From contig NZ_JAFMPZ010000091.1 in assembly GCF_017353455.1 (NCBI RefSeq), positions 1 through 38,530 of the forward strand: DNA of 38,530 bases, given 5' to 3'. A program made the position numbers and the translations under genes. Below the pieces are notes generated by a model, which was not told the origin of the DNA, did no database searches, and worked only from the letters and a program-made list of their open reading frames with translations. Position 1 is the stretch's first letter. Each line of letters starts with the position of its first letter. Positions 32,103 through 38,530 of the stretch are shown here, one piece after another. Source of the stretch: Streptomyces laculatispora (GTDB lineage: Bacteria; Actinomycetota; Actinomycetes; Streptomycetales; Streptomycetaceae).

Positions 32103-33104
32103 TCAGTGGGCGGGTGCGGGGCCCGTCGAGGCGCGGGGGATCAGGCGGGAGCCGATCTCCACGAAGGGGGACGTGACCTCAATCCCGGCTCCGGTGCGGC
32201 CTGTTGCTCCCGCGATCGTCTCGATCAGGAGGTCCCCCGCGCGCGTGGCGATCTCTTCGGGGTCGATCCTGATCGTGGTGAGGCTGGGGGTGGAGACGGA
32301 GGCGAGCAGCGTGTCGTCGATGCCGATGACGCTGACATCGCGCGGCACGCTCACACCGAGGTTGGCCATCTGGTGCAGCACACCGAGGGCGACCAGGTCG
32401 TTGTGGGCGATCACCGCCGTCGCATCGTGGGCGGCGACGAGGGTGGCGGCGTGCACGCCCGTCTCGAACCGCGGCTCGTACGGTCCGAGCTCGGACAGGG
32501 AGAGGTCGAGCGCCTCGAAGGACTCCTGGATGGACTTGCCGCGGCTCAGCTCGGCGCGGGACGCGTTGATGAAGACGCAGCGCCGGTGGCCGTACGCCTT
32601 CAACTGCTCGGCGGCCTGCGCGATGCCGGCGGACAGCGAGATCCGGACCTCGGGAATGCCCGGCACATGACGGTTCACCACCACCAATGGCATCCGGCCG
32701 GCGAGTTCATGGAGCCGGTCCTCGGTGAGGGTGGAGGCCCACAGGATCAGGCCGTCGACCCGCTTCGACACGGCCGCGATGGCGGCCAGCTCGTCCGCCT
32801 CGCGCTCGTCGCTGTCGGCGACCAGGACCGTGTAGCCCAGCTGCCGGGCGCGGGCCTGCATCGCCTTGATGATCGGCGGGAAGAACGGGTTGGCGATGTC
32901 CGGGACGATCAGGCCGAGCGTTCCGGTGCCCCCGCCGCGCAGTGAACGGGCCGCCGGGTTGGGGGAGTAGCCGAGCTTGGTCGCGGCGTCGAGGATGCGC
33001 TGCCGCGTCGTCGGCTGCACCTGGTCGGGTGCGGTGAACGCACGGGACACCGTCGACACCGAGACCCCCGCGGCGCTCGCCACCTCCCGGATCGTGACTG
33101 CCAC
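32103..33104 (-). CDS. LacI-family transcriptional regulator
   Basis: 333 aa from GTG 33104, with a GGAGG ribosome site. The N-terminal helix-turn-helix is VTIREVASAAGVSVSTVSRA followed by the hinge helix NPAARSLR, and then a periplasmic-binding-type effector domain (TGTLGLIVPDIANPFFPPII, VDGLILWAS, VSVIGIDDTLLASVSTPSLT). It should bind palindromes with a central CG, and AACGTT sites are found on both sides of the divergent region. It most likely represses the transporter/hydrolase operon and the divergent dehydratase until a sugar or breakdown product binds. It is first in the minus-strand gene row, so autoregulation is likely. Confidence 0.92.
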   Translation of the reverse strand: MAVTIREVASAAGVSVSTVSRAFTAPDQVQPTTRQRILDAATKLGYSPNPAARSLRGGGTGTLGLIVPDIANPFFPPIIKAMQARARQLGYTVLVADSDEREADELAAIAAVSKRVDGLILWASTLTEDRLHELAGRMPLVVVNRHVPGIPEVRISLSAGIAQAAEQLKAYGHRRCVFINASRAELSRGKSIQESFEALDLSLSELGPYEPRFETGVHAATLVAAHDATAVIAHNDLVALGVLHQMANLGVSVPRDVSVIGIDDTLLASVSTPSLTTIRIDPEEIATRAGDLLIETIAGATGRTGAGIEVTSPFVEIGSRLIPRASTGPAPAH

Positions 33105-33180
33105 GAACGGCCTCCTCGTCGTCTTGAGCCGGGGGACCCCGGTCGTCTCGCATCTGGATCCTGCGAATGCTGTTGATGTT

Positions 33181-33194
33181 TGCGAACGTTCCCA
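33181..33194. promoter_or_regulatory. LacI-type operator, lacI side
   Basis: TGCGAACGTTCCCA, a near-palindrome around AACGTT (12 of 14 positions symmetric), 77 bases upstream of the regulator start. The central CG is the mark of LacI/PurR-family operators. Confidence 0.6.
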
Positions 33195-33314
33195 TGGCGT
33201 GTCAAGACATGTGTCAGGAGTATTTCATCGAGGGAAACCTTCTGGATGCAAGGGTCTTGCGCTTCGCCTCGACTGCTGCCGATGATGTGCTCTCAAGAAC
33301 GGTACTGAAATTGC

Positions 33315-33326
33315 GGGAACGTTTTC
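33315..33326. promoter_or_regulatory. LacI-type operator, dehydratase side
   Basis: GGGAACGTTTTC around the same AACGTT core as the site at 33181. It lies 13 bases before the dehydratase ATG, next to its AGGAG ribosome site, so a bound repressor would block transcription. Confidence 0.6.
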
Positions 33327-33339
33327 ATAGAGGAGCGGA

Positions 33340-34482
33340 ATGAAGATCACCGGCCTGGAAGTGCTGACTCTTCCCGACCACGGCGACAGCATGATGCTGG
33401 TCGTGGTCGACACCGACGAGGGCATCCACGGCCTGGGCGAGGTCGGCATAAGGTCGCGCCAACGGGCGGTAGCGGGCGGGCTGGAGCACCTCGCGGAGCT
33501 GATCGTCGGCGAGGACCCGCGGCGGATCGAACACCTCTGGCAGGTGATGTTCCGGCGCGGGTTCTTCCCCGCCGACCGCATACTCGGCGCCGCCATCGCA
33601 GCGGTGGACGTGGCCCTCTGGGACATCCGAGGCAAGGCGCTCGGCGTACCGGTGCATGAGCTCCTCGGTGGCCGGGTGCGTGATCACGTACCCGCCTATG
33701 TGCATGTCGGCGATGGCTACCACGACCGCGCGTGGTTCCTGGACCGCTGCCGCGACCTGGTCGCCGAGGGCTGGCGCCATCTGCGGTTCGCCTCGCCGCA
33801 CGACGCCGATGGCACGCTCGACGCCCGCCGCTGCCTACGCGACTCGGTCGACCTCTTCCATCAGGTGCGGGACGCGGTCGGCGACGAGGTGGAGCTGATC
33901 CTCGACGTCCATACGCGCCTGGATCCGCCGGAGGCGGTGACCCTGTGCCGGGAGATCGAGGCGGCCCGCCCGTACTTCGTCGAGGACCCACTGCGCTGCG
34001 AGAACCCGGACAGCTACCGCATGCTGCGGGCACGCACCGGCGTTCCACTGGCCGCAGGCGAGCAGTACGGCTCCAAATGGGAGTTCAGGGCACTCATCGA
34101 GGGCGACTTCATCGATTACGCGCGCGTGGATGTCGGCGTGGCCGCGGGCCTGACCGAGGCGAAGAAGATCGCCGCGATGGCGGAGACCCACCACATCAAG
34201 CTCGCCACCCACAACCCGCTCGGCCCTGTCACCGCCGCCTCCTCGCTCCAACTCAATCTGGCCTGCCCGAATGTCGCGGTCCAGGAGCACCAGACCGACC
34301 CCGATCCGGCCATCGCCGCCCTCTTCACCGCGCGGCCGACGATCCTGCCGGGGCGGGTGGAGCCGAGCGAACTGCCCGGCATCGGCGTGGACATCGACCG
34401 GGAGGCGGCGCGCCGGTACCAGGCCGCGGCGGCCGAGCGCCCGCACTTGCGCACGGCGGACGGGGCGTTCACCAACTGGTAG
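33340..34482 (+). CDS. Enolase-superfamily sugar-acid dehydratase
   Basis: 380 aa, ATG 33340, AGGAG ribosome site. N-terminal capping domain, then an (beta/alpha)7-beta barrel. Metal ligands are D189 (LILDVHTRLDP), E215 (YFVEDPL) and E241 (LAAGEQYG). Candidate catalytic residues are H191, just after the first ligand, as in mannonate/gluconate dehydratases, and H291 (LATHNPLGP). Together these point to an acid-sugar dehydratase of the galactonate/mannonate group rather than a racemase. It would turn an aldonate made by the cluster's dehydrogenase into a 2-keto-3-deoxy acid. Substrate is not predictable. It stands alone on the plus strand, diverging from lacI. Confidence 0.86.
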   Translation: MKITGLEVLTLPDHGDSMMLVVVDTDEGIHGLGEVGIRSRQRAVAGGLEHLAELIVGEDPRRIEHLWQVMFRRGFFPADRILGAAIAAVDVALWDIRGKALGVPVHELLGGRVRDHVPAYVHVGDGYHDRAWFLDRCRDLVAEGWRHLRFASPHDADGTLDARRCLRDSVDLFHQVRDAVGDEVELILDVHTRLDPPEAVTLCREIEAARPYFVEDPLRCENPDSYRMLRARTGVPLAAGEQYGSKWEFRALIEGDFIDYARVDVGVAAGLTEAKKIAAMAETHHIKLATHNPLGPVTAASSLQLNLACPNVAVQEHQTDPDPAIAALFTARPTILPGRVEPSELPGIGVDIDREAARRYQAAAAERPHLRTADGAFTNW

Positions 34483-34486
34483 CCGC

Positions 34487-34519
34487 GCAGGGCCGGTCCG
34501 CCGCGCGGGCCGGCCCTGC
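34487..34519 (+). terminator. Terminator hairpin after the dehydratase
   Basis: Perfect 10-bp stem GCAGGGCCGG / CCGGCCCTGC with a 13-base loop, beginning 4 bases after the TAG. No T-run, as is common in Streptomyces. Confidence 0.7.
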
Positions 34520-34722
34520 GGGATTCAAGGCCACGTACAACCCTCGTGCCCCATCCGGTGGAGCACAGGACGCCGGACAAGGAGCGGACCTCTTCCGGCC
34601 ACTGGCCGGGAAGCCGCACACCATGACAACGGGACATGCGCGTCACCGTCCCGGCGGGCCCACCGCCCGCGTCCGCACACCGAGTGCGAATTACGACTCC
34701 AGGAAGTGAGGCGAGCTCCGTC

Positions 34723-36873
34723 GTGTCGTTCACAGGAGCCGCGAGGCCGGTCCAACTGGGCCTTGTCGGCATAGCGTTCATGGGCGTGCTGGTAGGCGCG
34801 TCGGCGACGCCGGCCGACAGCCAGGAACGCGAGAAGCTGCAGGTGACGGCCGTGTCGTCGCGGCCCGGCACGGTGTCGGGAGACGACGCCCTGATACGTG
34901 TCGAGGTGCCCGCGTCCACAGCGGCCGACAAGGTCCGGGTCGAGGTGGGGGGCCGGGATGTGACCTCGAGCTTCCGGCCCTCCGGCGACAACGCGCTGAT
35001 GGGCGTGGTGAAGGAGCTGTCCAAGGGCGCCAACACGTTCACGGCCAGGGCTCAGGGCGCGGACGCCGGACAACTGACCGTGAAGAACCACCCCATCACG
35101 GGGCCGGTGTTCGCCGGGCCGCACGAGCAGCCGTTCGTCTGTGACACCGCCGAGTTCAAGACGGTCACCGGCACCCCCCTCGGGCAGCCGATCGACCAGG
35201 ACTGCTCGGTCAGGACCCGCGTCGACTACATGTATCGCACCACGGCCGGCACGTTCGTTCCGTTGCCCGACCAGAACGTCCGTCCCGCCGACCTGGCTAC
35301 CGCCACGACGAGCGCGGGCAAGAAGGTGCCGTACATCGTCCGCGTCGAGACCGGCACCATCAACCGGGGCATCTACGAGACGGCCGTGCTGCACGACCCG
35401 GAGTCGGGCACCCCCGACCCGCTGGAGCGTGGGCCGGGCTGGAACGGGCGCCTCGTGTACGGCTTCGGCGGGGGCTGCAACGGCGGCTGGTACGTCCAGG
35501 GCCGCAACACCGTCGGCATCATGAACGACACGTATCTGAGCAAGGGCTACGGCGTCGCATCGTCCACGCTGAACGTCTTCGGCAACAACTGCAACGACCT
35601 GCTGGCCGCCGAGACCATGAGCATGGTCAAGGAACGCTTCGTGGAGACGTACGGCGACCCGGCCTTCACCATCGGGAACGGCTGCTCCGGCGGCTCGTAC
35701 CAGACCCACCAGATCGCCGACAACTACCCGGGTCTGCTGGACGGCATCCTCTCCGGCTGCAGCTTCCCCGACGTCGGCTTCGGGACGATCCACACCCTCA
35801 GCGACGCCCAGCTGCTGAACCACTACTTCAAGGAAGTCGCGCCGGACGCGTTCACCAAGGAGCAGCAGAGGGCGGTCTCCGGGTTCGGCAAGTGGGAGAG
35901 CATCGGCAGCCTGGCCAGGGCCGGCGGCCGTATCGACCCCACGGTGTTCTGCCCGCCCCAGCTGCCCGCGGAACAGCGCTACGACCCCGCCACCAACCCG
36001 GACGGTGCCCGCTGTGACGTCTACAGCCACACCGTGAACGTCTACGGCGAGGTACCGGGGTCCGGGAAGGCGCGCAGGCCGCTCGACAACACCGGTATCC
36101 AGTACGGACTTGAGGCCCTGAACAAGGGGACCATCGACATCGACCAGTTCATCGACCTGAACCGGCGTATCGGCGGCCTCGACGACGACGCCAAGCCCGC
36201 CGCGCAGCGCACCGTCGCCGATCTCGCGGCGGTACGGACGGCCTACCGGACGGGGCGCGTGCTGAACGGCGGTGGCGGCCTCGCCGACGTTCCGATCATC
36301 GACTACCGCGACTACACGGACGACGCGGCGGCCGGCGACATGCACATGCGCTTCCACTCCTTCTCCACCCGGGCACGCTTGGACAAGGCCAACGGCACCC
36401 ACGCCAACCAGGTCATGCTCACCCGCTCCAACGGGCACGGATTCACTCTCGCCGGAATGCTGTCCGACATGGACCAGTGGCTCACCGGCATCAAGGGAGA
36501 CTCCGGCAACGACGCCCCCATCGAGAAGATCGTCCGCCACCAGCCGCAGGGCCTCACGGACGCCTGCTGGACCCGTGGCATCGGTGCGAAGAAGATCGCG
36601 GAGCCCCAGGTCGAGGGCATCGACAACACCGAGTGCAACACCCTCTACCCGGTGTGGACATCGCCGCGGATGGTCGCCGGAGCCGATGTGGCCAACGACA
36701 TCATCAAGTGCCGCAAGCGCCCCGTGGTCCGCTCCGACTACCTGGTGCCGGTGACCGACGGCCAGTTCACGGATCTGAAGGCGATCTTCCGGGACGGTGT
36801 CTGCGACTGGTCCCAGCCCGGGGCGGGTCAGCAGGGCCTCGCCGGTACATGGCTCTCCTTCGACCGGAAGTGA
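34723..36873 (+). CDS. Secreted DUF6351-type alpha/beta hydrolase
   Basis: 716 aa from GTG 34723, which has GAGGCGAG about 8 bases upstream; the in-frame ATG 34636 would put a Pro-rich tail ahead of the signal and is less likely. The signal is VQLGLVGIAFMGVLVGASAT with a likely cleavage just after. The protein has the DUF6351 pattern: IVRVETGTINRGIYETAVLH, WNGRLVYGFGGGCNGGWYVQ, and a nucleophile elbow G-C-S322-G-G in IGNGCSGGSYQTHQIADNYP. NGHGF near the end (about residue 569) is a candidate catalytic His. The fold seems esterase-like, related to tannase-type enzymes, but I know no proven substrate. It follows the dehydratase terminator and has its own unit. Confidence 0.8.
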   Translation: MSFTGAARPVQLGLVGIAFMGVLVGASATPADSQEREKLQVTAVSSRPGTVSGDDALIRVEVPASTAADKVRVEVGGRDVTSSFRPSGDNALMGVVKELSKGANTFTARAQGADAGQLTVKNHPITGPVFAGPHEQPFVCDTAEFKTVTGTPLGQPIDQDCSVRTRVDYMYRTTAGTFVPLPDQNVRPADLATATTSAGKKVPYIVRVETGTINRGIYETAVLHDPESGTPDPLERGPGWNGRLVYGFGGGCNGGWYVQGRNTVGIMNDTYLSKGYGVASSTLNVFGNNCNDLLAAETMSMVKERFVETYGDPAFTIGNGCSGGSYQTHQIADNYPGLLDGILSGCSFPDVGFGTIHTLSDAQLLNHYFKEVAPDAFTKEQQRAVSGFGKWESIGSLARAGGRIDPTVFCPPQLPAEQRYDPATNPDGARCDVYSHTVNVYGEVPGSGKARRPLDNTGIQYGLEALNKGTIDIDQFIDLNRRIGGLDDDAKPAAQRTVADLAAVRTAYRTGRVLNGGGGLADVPIIDYRDYTDDAAAGDMHMRFHSFSTRARLDKANGTHANQVMLTRSNGHGFTLAGMLSDMDQWLTGIKGDSGNDAPIEKIVRHQPQGLTDACWTRGIGAKKIAEPQVEGIDNTECNTLYPVWTSPRMVAGADVANDIIKCRKRPVVRSDYLVPVTDGQFTDLKAIFRDGVCDWSQPGAGQQGLAGTWLSFDRK

Positions 36874-36980
36874 CAGCAGCGCGGCAGGTGAGCCGGAACG
36901 GGGACCGATGCGGCCTCCCGCTCCGTGCCAGTGGTGGTGAGTCCCCGCGTTCGTCCAGGGCGTCCCACTGAACCACCGAA

Positions 36981-37022
36981 GACCCGGGTGGAGATGTCAT
37001 CATCGACGCCGCCACCCGGGTC
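36981..37022 (+). terminator. Inverted repeat after the DUF6351 gene
   Basis: GACCCGGGTGG (36981-36991) and CCACCCGGGTC (37012-37022), perfect 11-bp arms with a 20-base loop. It is 108 bases beyond the stop, so either a terminator or a binding site. Confidence 0.5.
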
Positions 37023-37032
37023 AACCAGCAAC

Positions 37033-37142
37033 TCAGCTGCGGGGCTTGCCCACCAGATCCGCCACGAAGGCCAGGCAGGCCATGTTCGGGCTGTACTCCA
37101 GACAATCCGCTGCGTCACGCAGCAACAGCCCGCTGCCTGATA
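37033..37142 (-). pseudogene. DUF397-like C-terminal remnant
   Basis: The minus-strand peptide GSGLLLRDAADCLEYSPNMA, then CLAFVADLVGKPRS and TGA at 37033, has the LRD...SP...AFVADL ending seen in DUF397 proteins, small actinobacterial partners of XRE regulators. The rest of the domain is absent. Function lost. Confidence 0.4.
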
Positions 37143-37155
37143 CTCCCGTGGGCGG

Positions 37156-37194
37156 GAGCGCCCGGAGCCGGATGCGGGCCGGCTCCGGGCGCTC
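37156..37194. terminator. Strong hairpin, 16-bp perfect stem
   Basis: GAGCGCCCGGAGCCGG (37156-37171), loop ATGCGGG, CCGGCTCCGGGCGCTC (37179-37194). It is the strongest stem seen in the window. It lies in front of the FAH remnant's 3' side and the DUF397-like remnant. Probably a bidirectional terminator kept from a lost gene. Confidence 0.7.
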
Positions 37195-37279
37195 GTGTCC
37201 GCGACGCCCGCCCGAACCCGGCGAAGCCCTGTCGGAGGTCGGCGCGGCTGGTCGTGTACTTCGTCCTGGCCCTGTGTCC

Positions 37280-37397
37280 GTTCGGGAGATCAGGTCGCGG
37301 GCGCGGCCTTTCTGGACCTCCTCGCCGTTGATCGCGCACCGCAGTTCGAGGTCGTCGGGATTGCCGAACTCGTCCGAGGGGCCGACCACGCGCTGAG
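37280..37397 (-). pseudogene. FAH-family hydrolase remnant
   Basis: About 38 codons on the minus strand code VVGPSDEFGNPDDLELRCAI, then NGEEVQKGRARDLI, a core segment of fumarylacetoacetate-hydrolase-fold enzymes (the INGExxQKGxTRDLI motif). Sequence before and after does not continue the fold. FAH-type enzymes often finish sugar-acid pathways by splitting diketo acids, so the relic may once have belonged with the neighbouring sugar cluster. Confidence 0.6.
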
Positions 37398-37536
37398 CAG
37401 GCAATCTTCCGGCGCGGCGACATCACCGTCACCTGCGACTCGCGCGGGAACTACTTCAGACGCGTCCGGCCGCCGGCCCGTCCGACCCGTTGTCATCTCC
37501 CGCCGCATGTGTGGGGAACCTTCTCCGCAAGGTCCG

Positions 37537-38208
37537 TCAGCCGAGGGGCGCCGTCGGCGGCAGGGTCGCGCCGGTGGTGGAGACCGACCGGTACAGCCGG
37601 TCGAGGTAGGTGCGCAGCCGCTGGGCCATTTCGACGGAGTCCGGGGCGAGCGCCCACTGGAGCTGAATGCCGTCCATCACGGCGATGACCTCCTGGGCCG
37701 TCGCCGTGCAGTCCGTGGCCGGCAGGAATTCGCCTGTGCCGACCGCGGTCCTGAGGATCTCGGAGAGCTGGCTGACGATCGTGTCGTAGCGGCGGGCGAA
37801 GAAGGCGTGGGCGGGGTGGCCGGGGTCGGAGGACTCGCCGACCAGGACGTTGAACATCCGTGTGCGGCCGGGGCGGCGGCTGTTGTAGTCGACGAGTTCG
37901 AGCAGGCGCACGAAGCAGTGCGCGGCGGAGTCGAAGTCCGTGCGGAAGAACTTCTCGACGTCGTGCTCCTCGCTCCGTTCGAGTACCGAGACGAGCAGAT
38001 CCTCCTTGCTGCGGAAGTGGTGCAGCAAGCCGCTCTGCGTGACGCCGACCTCCTTCGCGATGCGAGCCAGGGAGGAGGCGTGAAAGCCCCACTGCGCGAA
38101 GTGTTCCACTGCCGCGTCCAGGATGCGCCGACGCCGCTCGTCGCCGACGGAATAGGGCCCGCGCGCCTTGGTGCCGGTCTGCTGCCGACGGCTGTTCGTC
38201 CGATCCAT
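37537..38208 (-). CDS. TetR-family transcriptional regulator
   Basis: 223 aa from ATG 38208. After a basic tail (RTNSRRQQTGTKARG) the HTH domain runs RRRRILDAAVEHFAQWGFHA, SSLARIAKEVGVTQSGLLHH and FRSKEDLLVSVL, the standard TetR pattern. The C-terminal two thirds form the helical ligand-binding domain (ELVDYNSRRPGRTRMFNVLV, AMDGIQLQWALAPD-like segments), a form often found ahead of glycosidase or transporter genes in actinobacteria. Its promoter faces right, into the 240-base gap before the ORF at 38455, so a divergent target on the right is possible. Ligand unknown. Confidence 0.88.
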   Translation of the reverse strand: MDRTNSRRQQTGTKARGPYSVGDERRRRILDAAVEHFAQWGFHASSLARIAKEVGVTQSGLLHHFRSKEDLLVSVLERSEEHDVEKFFRTDFDSAAHCFVRLLELVDYNSRRPGRTRMFNVLVGESSDPGHPAHAFFARRYDTIVSQLSEILRTAVGTGEFLPATDCTATAQEVIAVMDGIQLQWALAPDSVEMAQRLRTYLDRLYRSVSTTGATLPPTAPLG

Positions 38209-38454
38209 GCGCTCACCGTAGCCAGGTGGCCGGGAGGCTTCCGGATTTGAGACTCACGCCACTTCCCAAAAGCTACCACCTGCTCGGTTTTCGTGATTGC
38301 CTGTGCTTACCTGCACGGTGTGAGAGCCGCCCGACTCTGCCCGCGGCACCTTTCGGCGATCGGCAGCCGCTGCCGGTCTCGCCGTCGGCGCCACCGTCGC
38401 GACCTGCCACCTCTTCTCGTTTCCCGCACGCGAGAGCAGCCGAGGAGGACGGAC
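38209..38454. promoter_or_regulatory. Divergent region between TetR gene and window end
   Basis: No gene supported with certainty. It must hold the TetR promoter and perhaps its operator; I see no long palindrome. AGGAGGA at 38443-38449 is a strong ribosome site for the ATG at 38455. A reading frame at about 38330-38420 codes an Ala-rich stretch (RRSAAAAGLAVGATVAT) that looks like a signal peptide but has no clear start. Confidence 0.4.
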
Positions 38455-38530
38455 ATGCGCAGCTCCAGATCCGGGACGGACCACGCATCCGCAAGAACAC
38501 CGAGATCCGTAAGGCCCTGTGCGACGCCGG
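38455..38530 (+). CDS. Possible start of a gene cut by the window end
   Basis: ATG 38455 follows AGGAGGA by five bases; 25 codons are visible (MRSSRSGTDHASARTP...), rich in Ser, Arg and Thr. The neighbouring frame reads AQLQIRDGPRIRKNTEIRKA, which also looks coding, so a frameshift or a different start is possible. Nothing can be said on function. Confidence 0.3.
   Translation, partial: MRSSRSGTDHASARTPRSVRPCATP

Larger units (their letters stand above)
36874..37536. other. Gene remnants and hairpins between hydrolase and TetR genes
   Basis: No intact gene. It holds two strong hairpins and, on the minus strand, the ends of two lost genes, listed separately. Between them the reading frames are poor. 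Confidence 0.5.

Noticed and set aside
34525..36540. 671-codon minus-strand open frame over the DUF6351 gene
   Set aside because: The plus strand has the signal peptide and GCSGG elbow; the minus frame is a GC-driven shadow.

Overview
The window is high-GC actinobacterial DNA, most likely a Streptomyces accessory region. The main signs are the codon bias, GTG starts with GTGA/ATGA stop-start overlaps, a Tat-exported hydrolase, a CUT1 sugar transporter without its own ATPase gene, and several degraded mobile-element fragments. I see no rRNA, tRNA or CRISPR array.

Left part (1-13.4 kb), a defence and mobile-element patchwork: an IS1380-family transposase running off the left edge; a degraded stretch; a small secreted protein; repeat copy 1; an RHH antitoxin/Fic-Doc toxin pair; an IS256-family transposase remnant; a two-gene minus-strand operon coding a 1943-aa P-loop NTPase and a 484-aa protein with a C-terminal HEPN-type R-x4-H motif; a frameshifted AbiEii-like nucleotidyltransferase with an intact coupled partner; and repeat copy 2. 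The HEPN + giant NTPase pair is the best candidate for a system without a description known to me.

Middle part (13.2-23.3 kb): a complete type I Wadjet operon, jetABCD, whose genes overlap by 4-10 bases. It is preceded by a short ORF resembling the end of a RAMA/DUF4357-type domain, and followed by a 5'-truncated UvrD-type helicase, another decayed ORF and partial repeat copy 3. The three repeat copies (about 2.67, 12.87 and 23.02 kb) bracket the two defence modules. They share paired TGACGCTC octamers with an 11-bp period.

Right part (23.3-34.5 kb), a carbohydrate-use cluster: on the minus strand a LacI regulator, a solute-binding lipoprotein, two permeases, a Tat-exported GH-A-like glycosidase, an FAD-dependent oxidoreductase with a C-terminal accessory region and an extended SDR dehydrogenase. 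An enolase-superfamily sugar-acid dehydratase diverges from lacI on the plus strand. The two ends of the divergent intergenic region each carry a site centred on AACGTT, suited to LacI control. The gene set suggests release of sugar outside the cell, import, oxidation to an acid and dehydration.

Far right (34.5-38.5 kb): a secreted DUF6351-type alpha/beta hydrolase, a region with two strong hairpins and remnants of FAH-hydrolase and DUF397-like genes, a TetR regulator, and the possible start of a gene cut by the window end.
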